NCBI RefSeq assembly: GCF_900129405.1
Contig: NZ_FQVQ01000007.1
Coordinates: forward strand, 1-64,000
Source: Flavobacterium fontis
GTDB lineage: Bacteria > Bacteroidota > Bacteroidia > Flavobacteriales > Flavobacteriaceae
Direction of reading: 5' to 3'
DNA length: 64,000 bases
Positions 7,527 through 15,026 of this stretch are shown here, piece after piece; positions within the stretch are counted from its first letter, which is position 1; every line of letters begins with the position of its first letter. The position numbers and the translations under genes are program-made. Under the pieces are notes generated by a model. It saw nothing but the letters and a program-made list of their open reading frames with translations, searched no databases and was not told where the DNA came from.

Positions 7527-7644
7527 TCAATCATGGTAAGCTCTCCTTTAAAACAAACAATTTATCTACTGATGCCGCTATAGATGTTTGAAAATAAAAG
7601 AAAAATCGTAAAATAAATGGAATAAAAACTAGTATTTAACTCTT

Positions 7645-8337
7645 TTAACCCCCAATCTTAACATCTTTTAAATCTTTTATTATATCATTGTACATAGGAA
7701 ACTGTAAAATTGCATGTGGATGTTCCTCAACGACTAAATTTTCATAATGAATGTAAACTCTATTGTTTAAATCTTCAAAATGTTCAGGTGCTACAATGTA
7801 AACTAATCGAAGTAAAACAAACAAATCTTCACTTTCATGAAAATGAAACTTATGATCTTTGTTAGAAATTATAGGCAAAGCTTCATGCTGATATAGACTT
7901 TCTAAAGTCAGAAATTTATTGAAAAATACATTTTCTGTTTTAATTAATTCACTTTCAAAAAAAAGATAATCAACCTCAAATTCATGACAATTTACTAAAA
8001 AGTGAAATTGATTTGTAAATCCCAACTTTCCACCGCCTTCAAAAATTGAAGCTCTAGAGTTAAAATCGGCATTACTTAATGCTGTATATCTTTTAAACCA
8101 ATTATGGAGAACATCAAATTTTCTATAGTAATAGGGAATTATTTCATTTGAAACCTCTTTCCTGTCTAAATCAAAGCTCAAATAGGTATTTAGCTCTATT
8201 TTATAATAACCATCATTTACGCGCTGTTTTAATGTTTTATAATTTTTAGAAAATTCATATCTCTCTAAGCTAGATTTTACCTTTAATCTATTAGATAAAA
8301 TTTCTAATAATTCTTTTGATTTGATATGGTTATGCAT
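7645..8337 (-). CDS. Cytosolic protein, orphan immunity candidate
   Basis: 230 residues without signal peptide or transmembrane segment; family not recognised. Contains a Gly-rich turn (FEGGGKLGF) and a His-rich segment (DHKFHFHESEDLFV). The ATG overlaps the TAA of an upstream toxin tail by eight bases, supporting this start. The gene is flanked on both sides by diverged family 1 elements that are closely similar to each other, so the gene and its flanks look like one cassette. Confidence 0.6.
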   Translation of the reverse strand: MHNHIKSKELLEILSNRLKVKSSLERYEFSKNYKTLKQRVNDGYYKIELNTYLSFDLDRKEVSNEIIPYYYRKFDVLHNWFKRYTALSNADFNSRASIFEGGGKLGFTNQFHFLVNCHEFEVDYLFFESELIKTENVFFNKFLTLESLYQHEALPIISNKDHKFHFHESEDLFVLLRLVYIVAPEHFEDLNNRVYIHYENLVVEEHPHAILQFPMYNDIIKDLKDVKIGG

Positions 8338-8364
8338 ACAATTTTTTTATGTTATTACTGATTA
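8330..8364 (-). pseudogene. Very short toxin tail stub
   Basis: The frame ISNNIKKLYA stops with TAA eight bases inside the next gene. A family 1 element starts directly upstream, so almost nothing of the toxin remains. Confidence 0.35.
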
Positions 8365-8526
8365 CACACATTTATAACACATGCCAATACACTGAAATTG
8401 CCTTTACAATAATTCTTAAAAGTAAAGAAAACCATATTCAATTTGAAGTAGATTTTACTTTTTACTTTGTGAGCATCGATTATACCTGAGGCTCTAGCTG
8501 AGCAGAGAAAGGAAATCCGGGCAATT
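8365..8526. repeat. REPIN-like element, family 1, diverged copy
   Basis: Shares the string GAAGTAGATTTTACTTTTTA and then CTTTGTGAGCATCGATTATA with the copy at 7328-7526, almost base for base, including the CTGAGCAGAG variant end. The two flank the gene at 7645-8337 in direct orientation. Confidence 0.65.
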
Positions 8527-8598
8527 GAACTATTTAAAGCAGCTGTCTTCAAAACTTATTGTATAGCTCAAAAAAAATAAACTGAAAAAAATTATAAA

Positions 8599-8985
8599 TC
8601 ATTTTTTTCTAGATTTTAAAAAACAGAGTATCCCTATAAACAAAATCATCACTCCCGAAATTGTATCGCTAAAAAAATTCTTATATTCACTTTCAAAATA
8701 TATCGTTTGTTCATCAGGGCTTAAAATAACTTCAATAGCATCTTTTTCTAAATAATCACAAAAATTTGGCCCTACTTTATTTATATAAACCCTTCCCTTA
8801 AACTCCAACTTTATAAAAGTATTTCTAGTATTTATTGAATTACAATCAAACGGCTTCTCAATAACATTCATAACAACTTTTCTACCCTTTTCAAATTCAT
8901 TTTTTTCCTCAATACTAGATACTATGCCCAGAATTCCAATTATTGATACAATTATTGAAGCAATATGTAAATAATTTATTTTCAT
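8599..8985 (-). CDS. Two-TM membrane protein, orphan immunity candidate
   Basis: The start at 8985 (MKINYLHIASIIVSIIGILG) is preferred; three upstream codons begin with TTG. About 128 residues, with one N-terminal transmembrane helix, a periplasmic-type domain of about 70 residues with two Cys (FDCNS, NFCDYL), and a second helix (GVMILFIGILCFL) before a basic tail. The layout resembles DUF3592-like small membrane proteins, but the family call is uncertain. Inner-membrane immunity proteins commonly have this topology. Confidence 0.6.
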   Translation of the reverse strand: MKINYLHIASIIVSIIGILGIVSSIEEKNEFEKGRKVVMNVIEKPFDCNSINTRNTFIKLEFKGRVYINKVGPNFCDYLEKDAIEVILSPDEQTIYFESEYKNFFSDTISGVMILFIGILCFLKSRKK

Positions 8986-9063
8986 TGTAAGCAACTTTAG
9001 CTTCTCCTATTTACGGGTTTGTGAATTGTAAAAGAATTTAAAAATGTAAAAACTCAAAAAAAA

Positions 9064-9477
9064 CTACAGTAATCTTTCGGCTACGGTTGGCATTTTTTTT
9101 AGTTTAAAATATCCATTTCGTGAACGAAGCTCAAGAATTGTAAAATTGTCTAAATCTGTTTTAACGTTCATAATAAATGACCCTCTGATTTTTTTATTTA
9201 CAGATTCAATTTGGATAATGGTTGAATCATTTTTGGGTGAAATTTTGATCAATGCATTTTCTGCCTCATGAGTTTCAGTTCTCGGTATAACCAAAAAATG
9301 GGAATTATTACCTTTTTCAAAAGTTAATGTGTTTACATAAAATTCTTTAGTAATGTCTTGATTTTTGTAAACTATTTTTTCAATCAACCAAATGCCTTCA
9401 ATTCGTTTAAAATTTTTTTCCTCATCCGAAGTGCAGGAATACAATATAAACAAAAGTAAAAAAAGTATATATTTCAT
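9064..9477 (-). CDS. Lipocalin-like lipoprotein, orphan immunity candidate
   Basis: The start at 9477 gives a lipoprotein signal (MKYILFLLLFILYSCTS); the longer frame to 9549 reads through junction sequence. 138 residues. The mature part begins FKRIEGIWLIEKIVYKNQD, like small lipocalin-type lipoproteins of Bacteroidota (GxW near the start of the domain). Probably anchored in the outer membrane facing the periplasm. Role inferred from its place in the array. Confidence 0.6.
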   Translation of the reverse strand: MKYILFLLLFILYSCTSDEEKNFKRIEGIWLIEKIVYKNQDITKEFYVNTLTFEKGNNSHFLVIPRTETHEAENALIKISPKNDSTIIQIESVNKKIRGSFIMNVKTDLDNFTILELRSRNGYFKLKKMPTVAERLL

Positions 9478-9540
9478 AATTAGGCTACTCTTTTTGGATT
9501 TGACTCCGTTCACTTCCCGATTGCTAGCAGAACCGGACGA

Positions 9541-9655
9541 TGCCACCAATATCCGTTGTTTCGTAAAGATAGGAATTAGCGATTAGCTTTCAGCGATTAG
9601 CCATTAGCCAAAACAGTCGTTTTTTGTATTACTTAAGGTCAGGAGACTTTGGACA
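9541..9655. repeat. Partial family 2 junction element
   Basis: Contains TTGTTTCGTAAAGATAGG, a run of GCGATTAGC repeats, and ends at the right with GGTCAGGAGACTTTGG at the truncation point of RHS remnant 2. The left hairpin is missing. Confidence 0.6.
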
Positions 9656-9830
9656 ACTTAATTGAATTCAATGAACTCCATACACCTTTAATCTCGTTAT
9701 CTTTCTCTTGCCCTTGGAATCCGTAACGATAATCATCGGAGCTTTTATGGCGGTTGGGTACTAGACTTCCGAAAAAATTACAAGAAAATAGGTTGTAAAA
9801 TTTGAATTTATTCTTCAAAATATTAAAAAG
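9639..9830 (-). pseudogene. RHS core remnant 2
   Basis: The frame contains [20 protein letters not shown] and [19 protein letters not shown] followed by IKLSKVS and stop. The truncation point is identical to that of remnant 1. The frame is intact over this stretch but has no real start; the sequence further upstream is unrelated to RHS. Confidence 0.8.
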
Positions 9831-9905
9831 AACGTTTTGTAATATTAATAACGTATCAATTAAGTTAAGCCGATTAGTCAACGTATTTTGATATATTAAT
9901 TTTAA

Positions 9906-10316
9906 TTAATAGACGAAATTTAAGTTTTGTCTAATAAAATCCTGATTTATGAAATATAAAGTTTGAATTTTTAAAATTTTGAACTCATAACTTTTATTAT
10001 CATTTATATTATTTTTTAAAAGGTTAATGTTGAATAAGATTTTTCTCCTATTTCTGTAGTCAATAGATATGTCATTTATAATATGATCAAACTTTTCATT
10101 TTCAATTTTATGTATTAGGTTTTTATGTTCAATAAATTTTTTTGTGAGAATTTTTTCCTCGAAACATTTATTAAAAATAAAAGTATTTTGATTTTCAACA
10201 GTTTCCTTAATTATCATAAGACTTTGATCATTTATAAATTTATTTTTATTGCAAGAAGTCATTATTAAGAAACTAAAAAGTACCATCAGGTTTAAGAGGA
10301 CCAATTTTACCTTCAT
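9906..10316 (-). CDS. Lipoprotein, orphan immunity candidate
   Basis: The start at 10316 yields a lipoprotein signal (MKVKLVLLNLMVLFSFLIMT then SCNKN); the longer frame to 10376 overlaps a toxin-tail frame. 136 residues, mostly helical and Lys/Asn-rich, no recognised family. The upstream toxin tail (10273-10524) overlaps the beginning of the gene by about 40 bases, one of the longer overlaps in the array. Confidence 0.6.
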   Translation of the reverse strand: MKVKLVLLNLMVLFSFLIMTSCNKNKFINDQSLMIIKETVENQNTFIFNKCFEEKILTKKFIEHKNLIHKIENEKFDHIINDISIDYRNRRKILFNINLLKNNINDNKSYEFKILKIQTLYFINQDFIRQNLNFVY

Positions 10317-10524
10317 TATTTGCTTCAATATTAAATCTATTGTTGACATAATTATTTTTTGATTTTTTATTTCCAAAATTACTTTTCATCCTATCAACAA
10401 ATCCAAAAAAAATTAATTCTAAATCATTATCCCTAATATCAGTAACACCTTTATCTGGATTATGTCTAAGGTAAGAACTTCTATGATTTCCTGACATCAT
10501 TATATTAGGACTGTTCTCATCTCT
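10273..10524 (-). pseudogene. RHS toxin C-terminal remnant
   Basis: One of the longest toxin pieces left: about 83 codons, starting with SGNHRSSYLRHNPDKGVTDI and ending IEANNEGKIGPLKPDGTF. The family is not recognised with confidence. At its 5' end it joins the left hairpin of a family 2 element, with a frame change relative to the repeat's own open frame. Without the RHS core and translocation parts it cannot be delivered. Confidence 0.55.
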
Positions 10525-10525
10525 G

Positions 10526-10706
10526 CTGCGCAACGTCTCCTGACTTTGAGTCCCATTTCACTTTTACTCCACTGCAAAATGTTGCCCAACATAGCGCCAC
10601 ATATCCAGTGTTTCGTAAAGATAGGAATTAGCGATTGGCTTTCGGCGATTAGCCATTAGTGAAACTAATGTTAGCATTTTTGTGTTAGTCTAAGTCGGGA
10701 GACTTT
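10526..10706. repeat. Complete family 2 element
   Basis: Left end ACGTCTCCTGACTTTGAG and right end TAAGTCGGGAGACTTTGG form inverted termini. Each end is itself a small hairpin (stem AAGTC/GACTT, four-base loop). The body contains CACTTTTACTCCACTGCAAA, TGTTTCGTAAAGATAGG and GCGATTAGCC strings. The best-preserved copies are this one and 14503-14668. Confidence 0.75.
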
Positions 10707-10870
10707 GGACAACTTAATTGAATTCAATGAACTCCATTCACCTTTAATCTCTTAATCTTTCTCTTGCCCTTGGAGGCCATATCGATAATCATCGGTACTT
10801 TTATGTCGGTTGGGCACAAGACTTCCGAAAGTAGCACGAGAAAACAGGTTCTACAAGCCGAACTTTTACT
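10690..10870 (-). pseudogene. RHS core remnant 3, nonsense-mutated
   Basis: The reading frame can be followed as [25 protein letters not shown], stop, [18 protein letters not shown]. It has a stop after QEKD and another near the start, while the terminal TGA of other copies is CGA here. It is more decayed than remnants 1 and 2 and closely similar to remnant 4. Confidence 0.75.
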
Positions 10871-10958
10871 ACATAAATATTTAAAAGAACGTAGTGAAAA
10901 TATAAAAAAAATTACAACTTTTTGGATTGTGATTTTATGTAGTTTTACCTTTTAATTT

Positions 10959-10986
10959 TTCCACGCGAAGAGATTCGCGCGGGAGC
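10959..10986. repeat. Family 3 hairpin
   Basis: ACGCGAAGAGATTCGCGCGG followed by GAGCATGGG. The CGCGAA/TTCGCG stem is evident. It sits about 100 bases upstream (minus sense) of RHS remnant 3, as in the other copies. Confidence 0.6.
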
Positions 10987-11009
10987 ATGGGATTTTTATG
11001 ACAATTTTT

Positions 11010-11519
11010 TCAAAATATTGTCCTTGTTTTCAATTGATATTCCTCTAAAAACTCTTTTGGTATAAATTCTTTTCTATCAACAGTTATCTCAAAACCTTTT
11101 AAGATTATTATAATATTTTCTTCAACTAATTCCTTTTTTTTTGCAAAAATTGTAAAATGAGAATTAGCATAAATAGTATCTATTACTCTACCTTTTTTAT
11201 ATATAAAAGCATTAGTAAAATTAGGAAAAGTATAGGATTCATTAATCTTTACTTTTTTTAAGCTTTTAATAAAAATATTAATCTTCCTTTTGTCAAATGT
11301 TATAATTGTATCTAAAAAAGGACCATTTAAAGTATCCCAAATACTCATCTTACACATACAGGGTTCGTATTCAACATCTGTAGGTGTTCCTCCCGGAATA
11401 TAAATCATTTTTAAATAATTTTTACTAGAACAACTAGACCCGAGAATTATTAACAAAATTAATAAAACACATAATTTAATGCCCCTAAAAGATTTATAAG
11501 TATACATACAATTATTCAT
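11010..11519 (-). CDS. Lipoprotein, orphan immunity candidate
   Basis: 169 residues; the signal region CVLLILLIILGSSCSSKNY carries a lipobox. The early mature part has two further Cys (YEPCMCKM). No family recognised. The ATG overlaps the stop of the upstream toxin tail as TAATG, which strongly supports this start and co-translation in the original toxin-immunity pair. Confidence 0.65.
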   Translation of the reverse strand: MNNCMYTYKSFRGIKLCVLLILLIILGSSCSSKNYLKMIYIPGGTPTDVEYEPCMCKMSIWDTLNGPFLDTIITFDKRKINIFIKSLKKVKINESYTFPNFTNAFIYKKGRVIDTIYANSHFTIFAKKKELVEENIIIILKGFEITVDRKEFIPKEFLEEYQLKTRTIF

Positions 11520-11698
11520 TAACCACCTTTATATACATCTGGATTTTCAATAGGCTCTAAATCTGTTGAGCCCTTAGTTTCAACATCGACACCAACATGG
11601 TCGTAAGGATTTGGAGCTCCAAACACTTTGTTGATTTGAAACATTATTTTGTCTATCACAAAAAGTTCTTCTTCACTCATTGCCTTTCTACCATTAAA
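11519..11698 (-). pseudogene. RHS toxin C-terminal remnant
   Basis: The frame reads NGRKAMSEEELFVIDKIMFQ, then INKVFGAPNPYDHVGVD, then VETKGSTDLEPIENPDVYKG and a TAA overlapping the downstream ATG by one base. The uninterrupted 59 codons and the Pro/Asp-rich tail are typical of a polymorphic-toxin C-terminus. It is cut upstream by a family 1 element at 11701-11845. Confidence 0.6.
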
Positions 11699-11700
11699 TA

Positions 11701-11845
11701 CCCCACTAGCGCGGATTTACAATCCGTACCAATACATTAATTGGCTTTTATAGTACTCTTCAAAAATAGGTAAAACGGCATGTATTTAATTGTAGTTTTT
11801 TACTTTATACTGGGTGGGCAAGGATTGTAAATCCGCGCCTTCGGG
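11701..11845. repeat. REPIN-like element, family 1
   Basis: Paired hairpins (GCGCGGATTTACAATCCG left, GGATTGTAAATCCGCGCC right) with the standard spacer. The left end is fused to the toxin remnant, the right end to a family 3 hairpin. Confidence 0.8.
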
Positions 11846-11859
11846 TTTTTATTTTTTAC

Positions 11860-11909
11860 CACGCGAAAGGATTGACTGCGTCGAATTTCATTTCGCGCGG
11901 TAGCGGGGG
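11860..11909. repeat. Family 3 hairpin
   Basis: ACGCGAAAGGATTGACTGCG, then TCGAATTTCATTTCGCGCGG and TAGCGGGGG. CGCGAAA pairs with TTTCGCG. Adjacent to a family 1 element, as also at 17281-17422. Confidence 0.65.
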
Positions 11910-11940
11910 ATCTGGTATTAATCATTAAACACCTTGCTCG

Positions 11941-13308
11941 CTATTTAATTTCTAAGCCATATTTATTTTTTAACAACTTGAATACTTTTGTTGGAATTAT
12001 TACAGTAGAATTAATAGTACCATTCTCTTTGTTAAAATCAATTCTTATTTCAGTTTTTTTTACCTTATGATTTTCAATAAATGTGAAATTTAAATTATTA
12101 TCTAAAGATTTTACATTATTTGATTTCAAATAACTTTCAAATCCATTATAATCCTCTTTTAATAAATAATATCCAAATTTTAAATGATTAATTTGTACAA
12201 CATTTTCTTTATCAATATCTTCAGTATTTAATGCTAGATTCAAATATTTTAATACTTCCTCATATTGTCCATTTCTCAATAACACATTTGCTTTGAAATA
12301 ATAAGGATTAAAAGTATTTGGTTTTAATCTTAATTTTTTATCTAAATACACTATTCCTTTGTCTATATCTCCACAAAAAAATAATGAACTGTATAATACG
12401 TCAAGTAAAATTTCTTCATTTTTCTTATCACATTCTATAAGCTTAAAACTGTTTTGAATAACCTCATTATATAATCTATTTTCAAATTCGTATTGCAAAA
12501 TCTTTAGATAATACTCTAAATTACATTTGTTTAATTCAATAATTTTCTTGTAATCATTATATGCTTTTGATTTTTCACCTTTTAATTCATACAACATTGC
12601 CCTGCTAGCAATATGTTCTGAATTATAATCAAGTATAATTATTTGATTTATAATATTTATTGCAGAGTTAATATCATTATCATTGTGATAGCAACTTGCT
12701 AAATATGTTAATAACAAGATATTGTTTTTATTGTTTTCTAGCCCTTTTAATAGCTCCTCTTTAGCTTCTTCACTATTATTTTTAAAAACATATAAAATTC
12801 TTGCTAAATCAATTATAGCGTTTACATCTTTTGGATTCAATTTAATTGATTCGCGATAGTAAAATATTGATTTATCATACTCTTTTGTTATAAAATATCT
12901 TTGCCCTAATCGTATTAACATTTCATTTGATTCAAATTTTTTAGCATCAACATATTTTGTTAATATTTCAGTACCCATTTTAGGTTCTTTTATACAATCT
13001 GATAAGTCACAAAAATACGATACTGTTTCATCACATAATCTATTATCTCTTTTAATTAGCTTTTCTAATGTTTCAAAAGCGCTATTACAATCAGAATTAA
13101 AATATTGTATTTTAATTTTTTGTAATAAGTAATCTCTATTTAAGCTGTCAGAATCTAAAGCTTTATCTATTTCAATTAATGCTTTTTCATAATTCTCATT
13201 TTTAAGAAACTGTTTTGAATTTTCAAAATACTTATTTGAATCAATTTGGGCAAATACATTTGGAAAAGAGAATATATATATTAATATCAACAATTTTCTA
13301 TTTTTCAT
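11941..13308 (-). CDS. Secreted TPR-repeat protein 1
   Basis: The start at 13308 (MKNRKLLILIYIFSFPNVFA) gives a signal peptide ending before Q; the longer frame to 13407 begins inside a family 1 repeat (MYGHGLKIRASG) and is an artefact. About 455 residues, made of tetratricopeptide-type helical pairs (for example YFITKEYDKSIFYYRESIKL followed by NPKDVNAIIDLARIL). A paralogue at 19149-20531 aligns along the whole length, sharing SDLSDC, YYxKILQYEF and PNTFNP. The ORF is intact despite very AT-rich codon use. It may be a periplasmic immunity or scaffold protein; TPR proteins are not diagnostic. Confidence 0.7.
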   Translation of the reverse strand: MKNRKLLILIYIFSFPNVFAQIDSNKYFENSKQFLKNENYEKALIEIDKALDSDSLNRDYLLQKIKIQYFNSDCNSAFETLEKLIKRDNRLCDETVSYFCDLSDCIKEPKMGTEILTKYVDAKKFESNEMLIRLGQRYFITKEYDKSIFYYRESIKLNPKDVNAIIDLARILYVFKNNSEEAKEELLKGLENNKNNILLLTYLASCYHNDNDINSAINIINQIIILDYNSEHIASRAMLYELKGEKSKAYNDYKKIIELNKCNLEYYLKILQYEFENRLYNEVIQNSFKLIECDKKNEEILLDVLYSSLFFCGDIDKGIVYLDKKLRLKPNTFNPYYFKANVLLRNGQYEEVLKYLNLALNTEDIDKENVVQINHLKFGYYLLKEDYNGFESYLKSNNVKSLDNNLNFTFIENHKVKKTEIRIDFNKENGTINSTVIIPTKVFKLLKNKYGLEIK

Positions 13309-13371
13309 GATTATTTTATAATAATTTTTAGCTAAATCAAAAACACTTTTAACTTTAGAAGCGGATATTTT

Positions 13372-13546
13372 CCCGCTAGCGCGGATTTTCAATCCGTGCC
13401 CATACATTAGAATTGGCTTTTATAGTACGCCTCAAAAATAGGTAAATCTGCATTTGTTTAAATGTGTTTTTTTGCTTCTTATATGGTGAGCTCGGATTGC
13501 ATTCGAGGTTTTAGCCGAACAGACGAAGTAAATCCAGGCCATCGGG
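13372..13546. repeat. REPIN-like element, family 1, extended right end
   Basis: The left hairpin is standard. The right end is the extended variant GGATTGCATTCGAGGTTTTA then GCCGAACAGACGAAGTAAAT, shared with 7328-7526 and partly with 18973-19147. It supplies the spurious N-terminus of the TPR ORF. Confidence 0.75.
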
Positions 13547-13594
13547 TTAAATTATCCATTTAGCCTAAAATAAATCCTGGAAATAGAAACCATC

Positions 13595-13906
13595 TCAAAA
13601 CTGAAAAAAAACAATTACTAATTGGATAGTCAAGATTCCTTTAGTGAATTTATTATTGTTTCTATAATTAAATAAAAAAAATAAAATTGATAATATTAAT
13701 AACAATGTAGCTGAAATATTTTTAAATAATAGTTTATCTTCCATAAAATAATATAAATCATTTTTATGTTCAAATGGGATTTTGTTGTCAGAATATATCA
13801 CTTCATTTACAAAATAAAAAAAACCTGTATGAAAATATATTGCACAAAAGGTAAGTGCAAAGGATAATATGTAAATAGTCAAAGTTTTAATATTAAGGTG
13901 TTTCAT
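13595..13906 (-). CDS. Three-TM small membrane protein, orphan immunity candidate
   Basis: 103 residues with hydrophobic segments near residues 9-30, 58-78 and 87-103 (TIYILSFALTFCAIYFH; ISATLLLILSILFFLF; ILTIQLVIVFFQF). A polytopic inner-membrane protein of this size is a common immunity type against membrane-targeting or periplasm-arriving effectors. The upstream toxin frame overlaps the start by 14 bases. Family not recognised. Confidence 0.6.
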   Translation of the reverse strand: MKHLNIKTLTIYILSFALTFCAIYFHTGFFYFVNEVIYSDNKIPFEHKNDLYYFMEDKLLFKNISATLLLILSILFFLFNYRNNNKFTKGILTIQLVIVFFQF

Positions 13907-14060
13907 TTTTTAATTTTATTTTAACTTTCATGTAATAACCTTTAGGCTTTGGCATCATTTCCGGAGTAACTCCTTCATATCCCATGAGTTTCATGCCCAA
14001 AGCCATCTATCAGCAGCACTCAGTACATTTCCAACGAAATCATATTTATCTTCTAAATTA
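13893..14060 (-). pseudogene. Frameshifted RHS toxin remnant
   Basis: One frame reads NAGNLEDKYDFVGNVLSAAD then RWLWA and stops; the adjacent frame continues MKLMGYEGVTPEMMPKPKGY then YMKVKIKLKNETP and stops inside the start of the downstream gene. A one-base shift near 13995 would join them. The remnant begins exactly where the next upstream immunity gene ends (14058), marking a recombination junction between two toxin-immunity units. Confidence 0.55.
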
Positions 14061-14288
14061 CCTGCATTGTTTTCTTTTTATAAAAAGGAATAATAACCTA
14101 AACAACATTACTATTAATATAAACAAGGAGAGTATTACTAAATAAAAACAAATTGAATAGACCAAAATACCCAAATCATTATAAATTTTATAATGATGAA
14201 TAATTTTCGTCAAAATCCAACATAAAAAAATGACTACTAGAGTAATGATTATTATGTTTATTGAGAGTTTTATTTTTTTATTAATCAT
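14058..14288 (-). CDS. Two-TM small membrane protein, orphan immunity candidate
   Basis: 76 residues with two strong transmembrane helices (IIIITLVVIFLCWIL; SICFYLVILSLFILIVMLF) and basic ends (MINKKIK, IKRKQCR). The ATG lies inside the last codons of the upstream toxin tail, whose TAA is at 14281-14283, again the coupled layout. The C-terminus runs directly into the next toxin remnant and may therefore be altered from its ancestral sequence. Confidence 0.6.
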   Translation of the reverse strand: MINKKIKLSINIIIITLVVIFLCWILTKIIHHYKIYNDLGILVYSICFYLVILSLFILIVMLFRLLFLFIKRKQCR

Positions 14289-14502
14289 TTCTGTTTTTTG
14301 GAAATAAATACATTAAATCTTCTGAAAAACTTTCATCTTTTTCTTCCGCTTCAATAGTGTTTGTATAGTCATTGTAATCATATTCTTTAACTATTGCATT
14401 TGCTGATTTAACTTCTGGACTTCCTCATGCAAAATGTACTGCTTGAAGAACATTATTCCATTGCTGTTGTTGCAAGGATCTTGCTCCCACCACATCCTGC
14501 TG
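14281..14502 (-). pseudogene. RHS toxin C-terminal remnant with nonsense codon
   Basis: The frame reads DVVGARSLQQQQWNNVLQAV, then HFA, TGA, GSPEVKSANAIVKEYDYN and ends FSEDLMYLFPKNRND. A single TGG-to-TGA change at 14425-14427 (Trp to stop) would explain the break; otherwise about 73 codons are open from the family 2 element to the immunity start. Family not recognised. Confidence 0.6.
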
Positions 14503-14668
14503 CGCAAAGTCTCCTGACTTTGAGCCCCGTTTCACTTTTACTCCACTGCAAAATGTTGCCCAACTTAGAGCCACTTTTTCATTGTTTCGTAAAGATAGGA
14601 ATTAGCGATTAGCAATTAGCCAATCCTGAAGTTAGCATTTTGTGTTAGTCAAAGTCGGGAGACTTTGG
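14503..14668. repeat. Complete family 2 element
   Basis: Left terminus GCAAAGTCTCCTGACTTTGA and right terminus TCAAAGTCGGGAGACTTTGG are inverted copies with one mismatch over about 18 bases. The element sits exactly between RHS remnant 4 and the toxin remnant. Confidence 0.78.
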
Positions 14669-14830
14669 ACAGCTTAATTGAATTCAATGAACTCCATTCA
14701 CCTTTATTTCTTAATCTCTCTCTTGCCCTTGGAAGCCGTATCGATAATCATCGGTACTTTTATGTCGATTGGGTACAAGACTTCCGAAAGTAGCACGAGA
14801 AAACAGGTTCTATATGCTGAACTTATACTA
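14650..14830 (-). pseudogene. RHS core remnant 4, nonsense-mutated
   Basis: Recognisable as [18 protein letters not shown] and FQGQERD, stop, [18 protein letters not shown]. It shares the in-frame stop after the QEKD/QERD motif with remnant 3, so these two copies diverged after that mutation. No open frame of useful length remains. Confidence 0.75.
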
Positions 14831-14920
14831 TTAATTTTGTTTAAGAACGTAGAGTAAACTTACTAAATACTTCAACTCAAAACGTTGTAGTTTTATGAAG
14901 TATTAGCTTTTTATTTTTCT

Positions 14921-14968
14921 TCGAAATGAGATTGGCTTCGTCGAATTTCATTTCGCGCGGGAGCTGGG
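14921..14968. repeat. Family 3 hairpin
   Basis: TCGAAATGAGATTGGCTTCG, then TCGAATTTCATTTCGCGCGG and GAGCTGGG. GAAATGA pairs with TTTCATTTC in part. It lies about 100 bases upstream of RHS remnant 4. Confidence 0.6.
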
Positions 14969-15026
14969 AAATGATTTTATTAGAACTAACAGGGAAATAA
15001 TACTAACATTTTATAATATTAACTCA

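Noticed and set aside
7222..7530. Short ORFs on both strands (7222-7437, 7339-7530)
   Set aside because: They translate a diverged family 1 element and its border; the same peptide (CSARASGIIDAHKVKSKIYF) appears again at 8355-8552 from the second repeat copy.
10764..10955. Plus-strand 63-residue ORF
   Set aside because: Antisense to RHS core remnant 3 and its flank; no independent support.
14427..14612. Plus-strand 61-residue ORF
   Set aside because: Reads through the family 2 element and is antisense to a toxin remnant.
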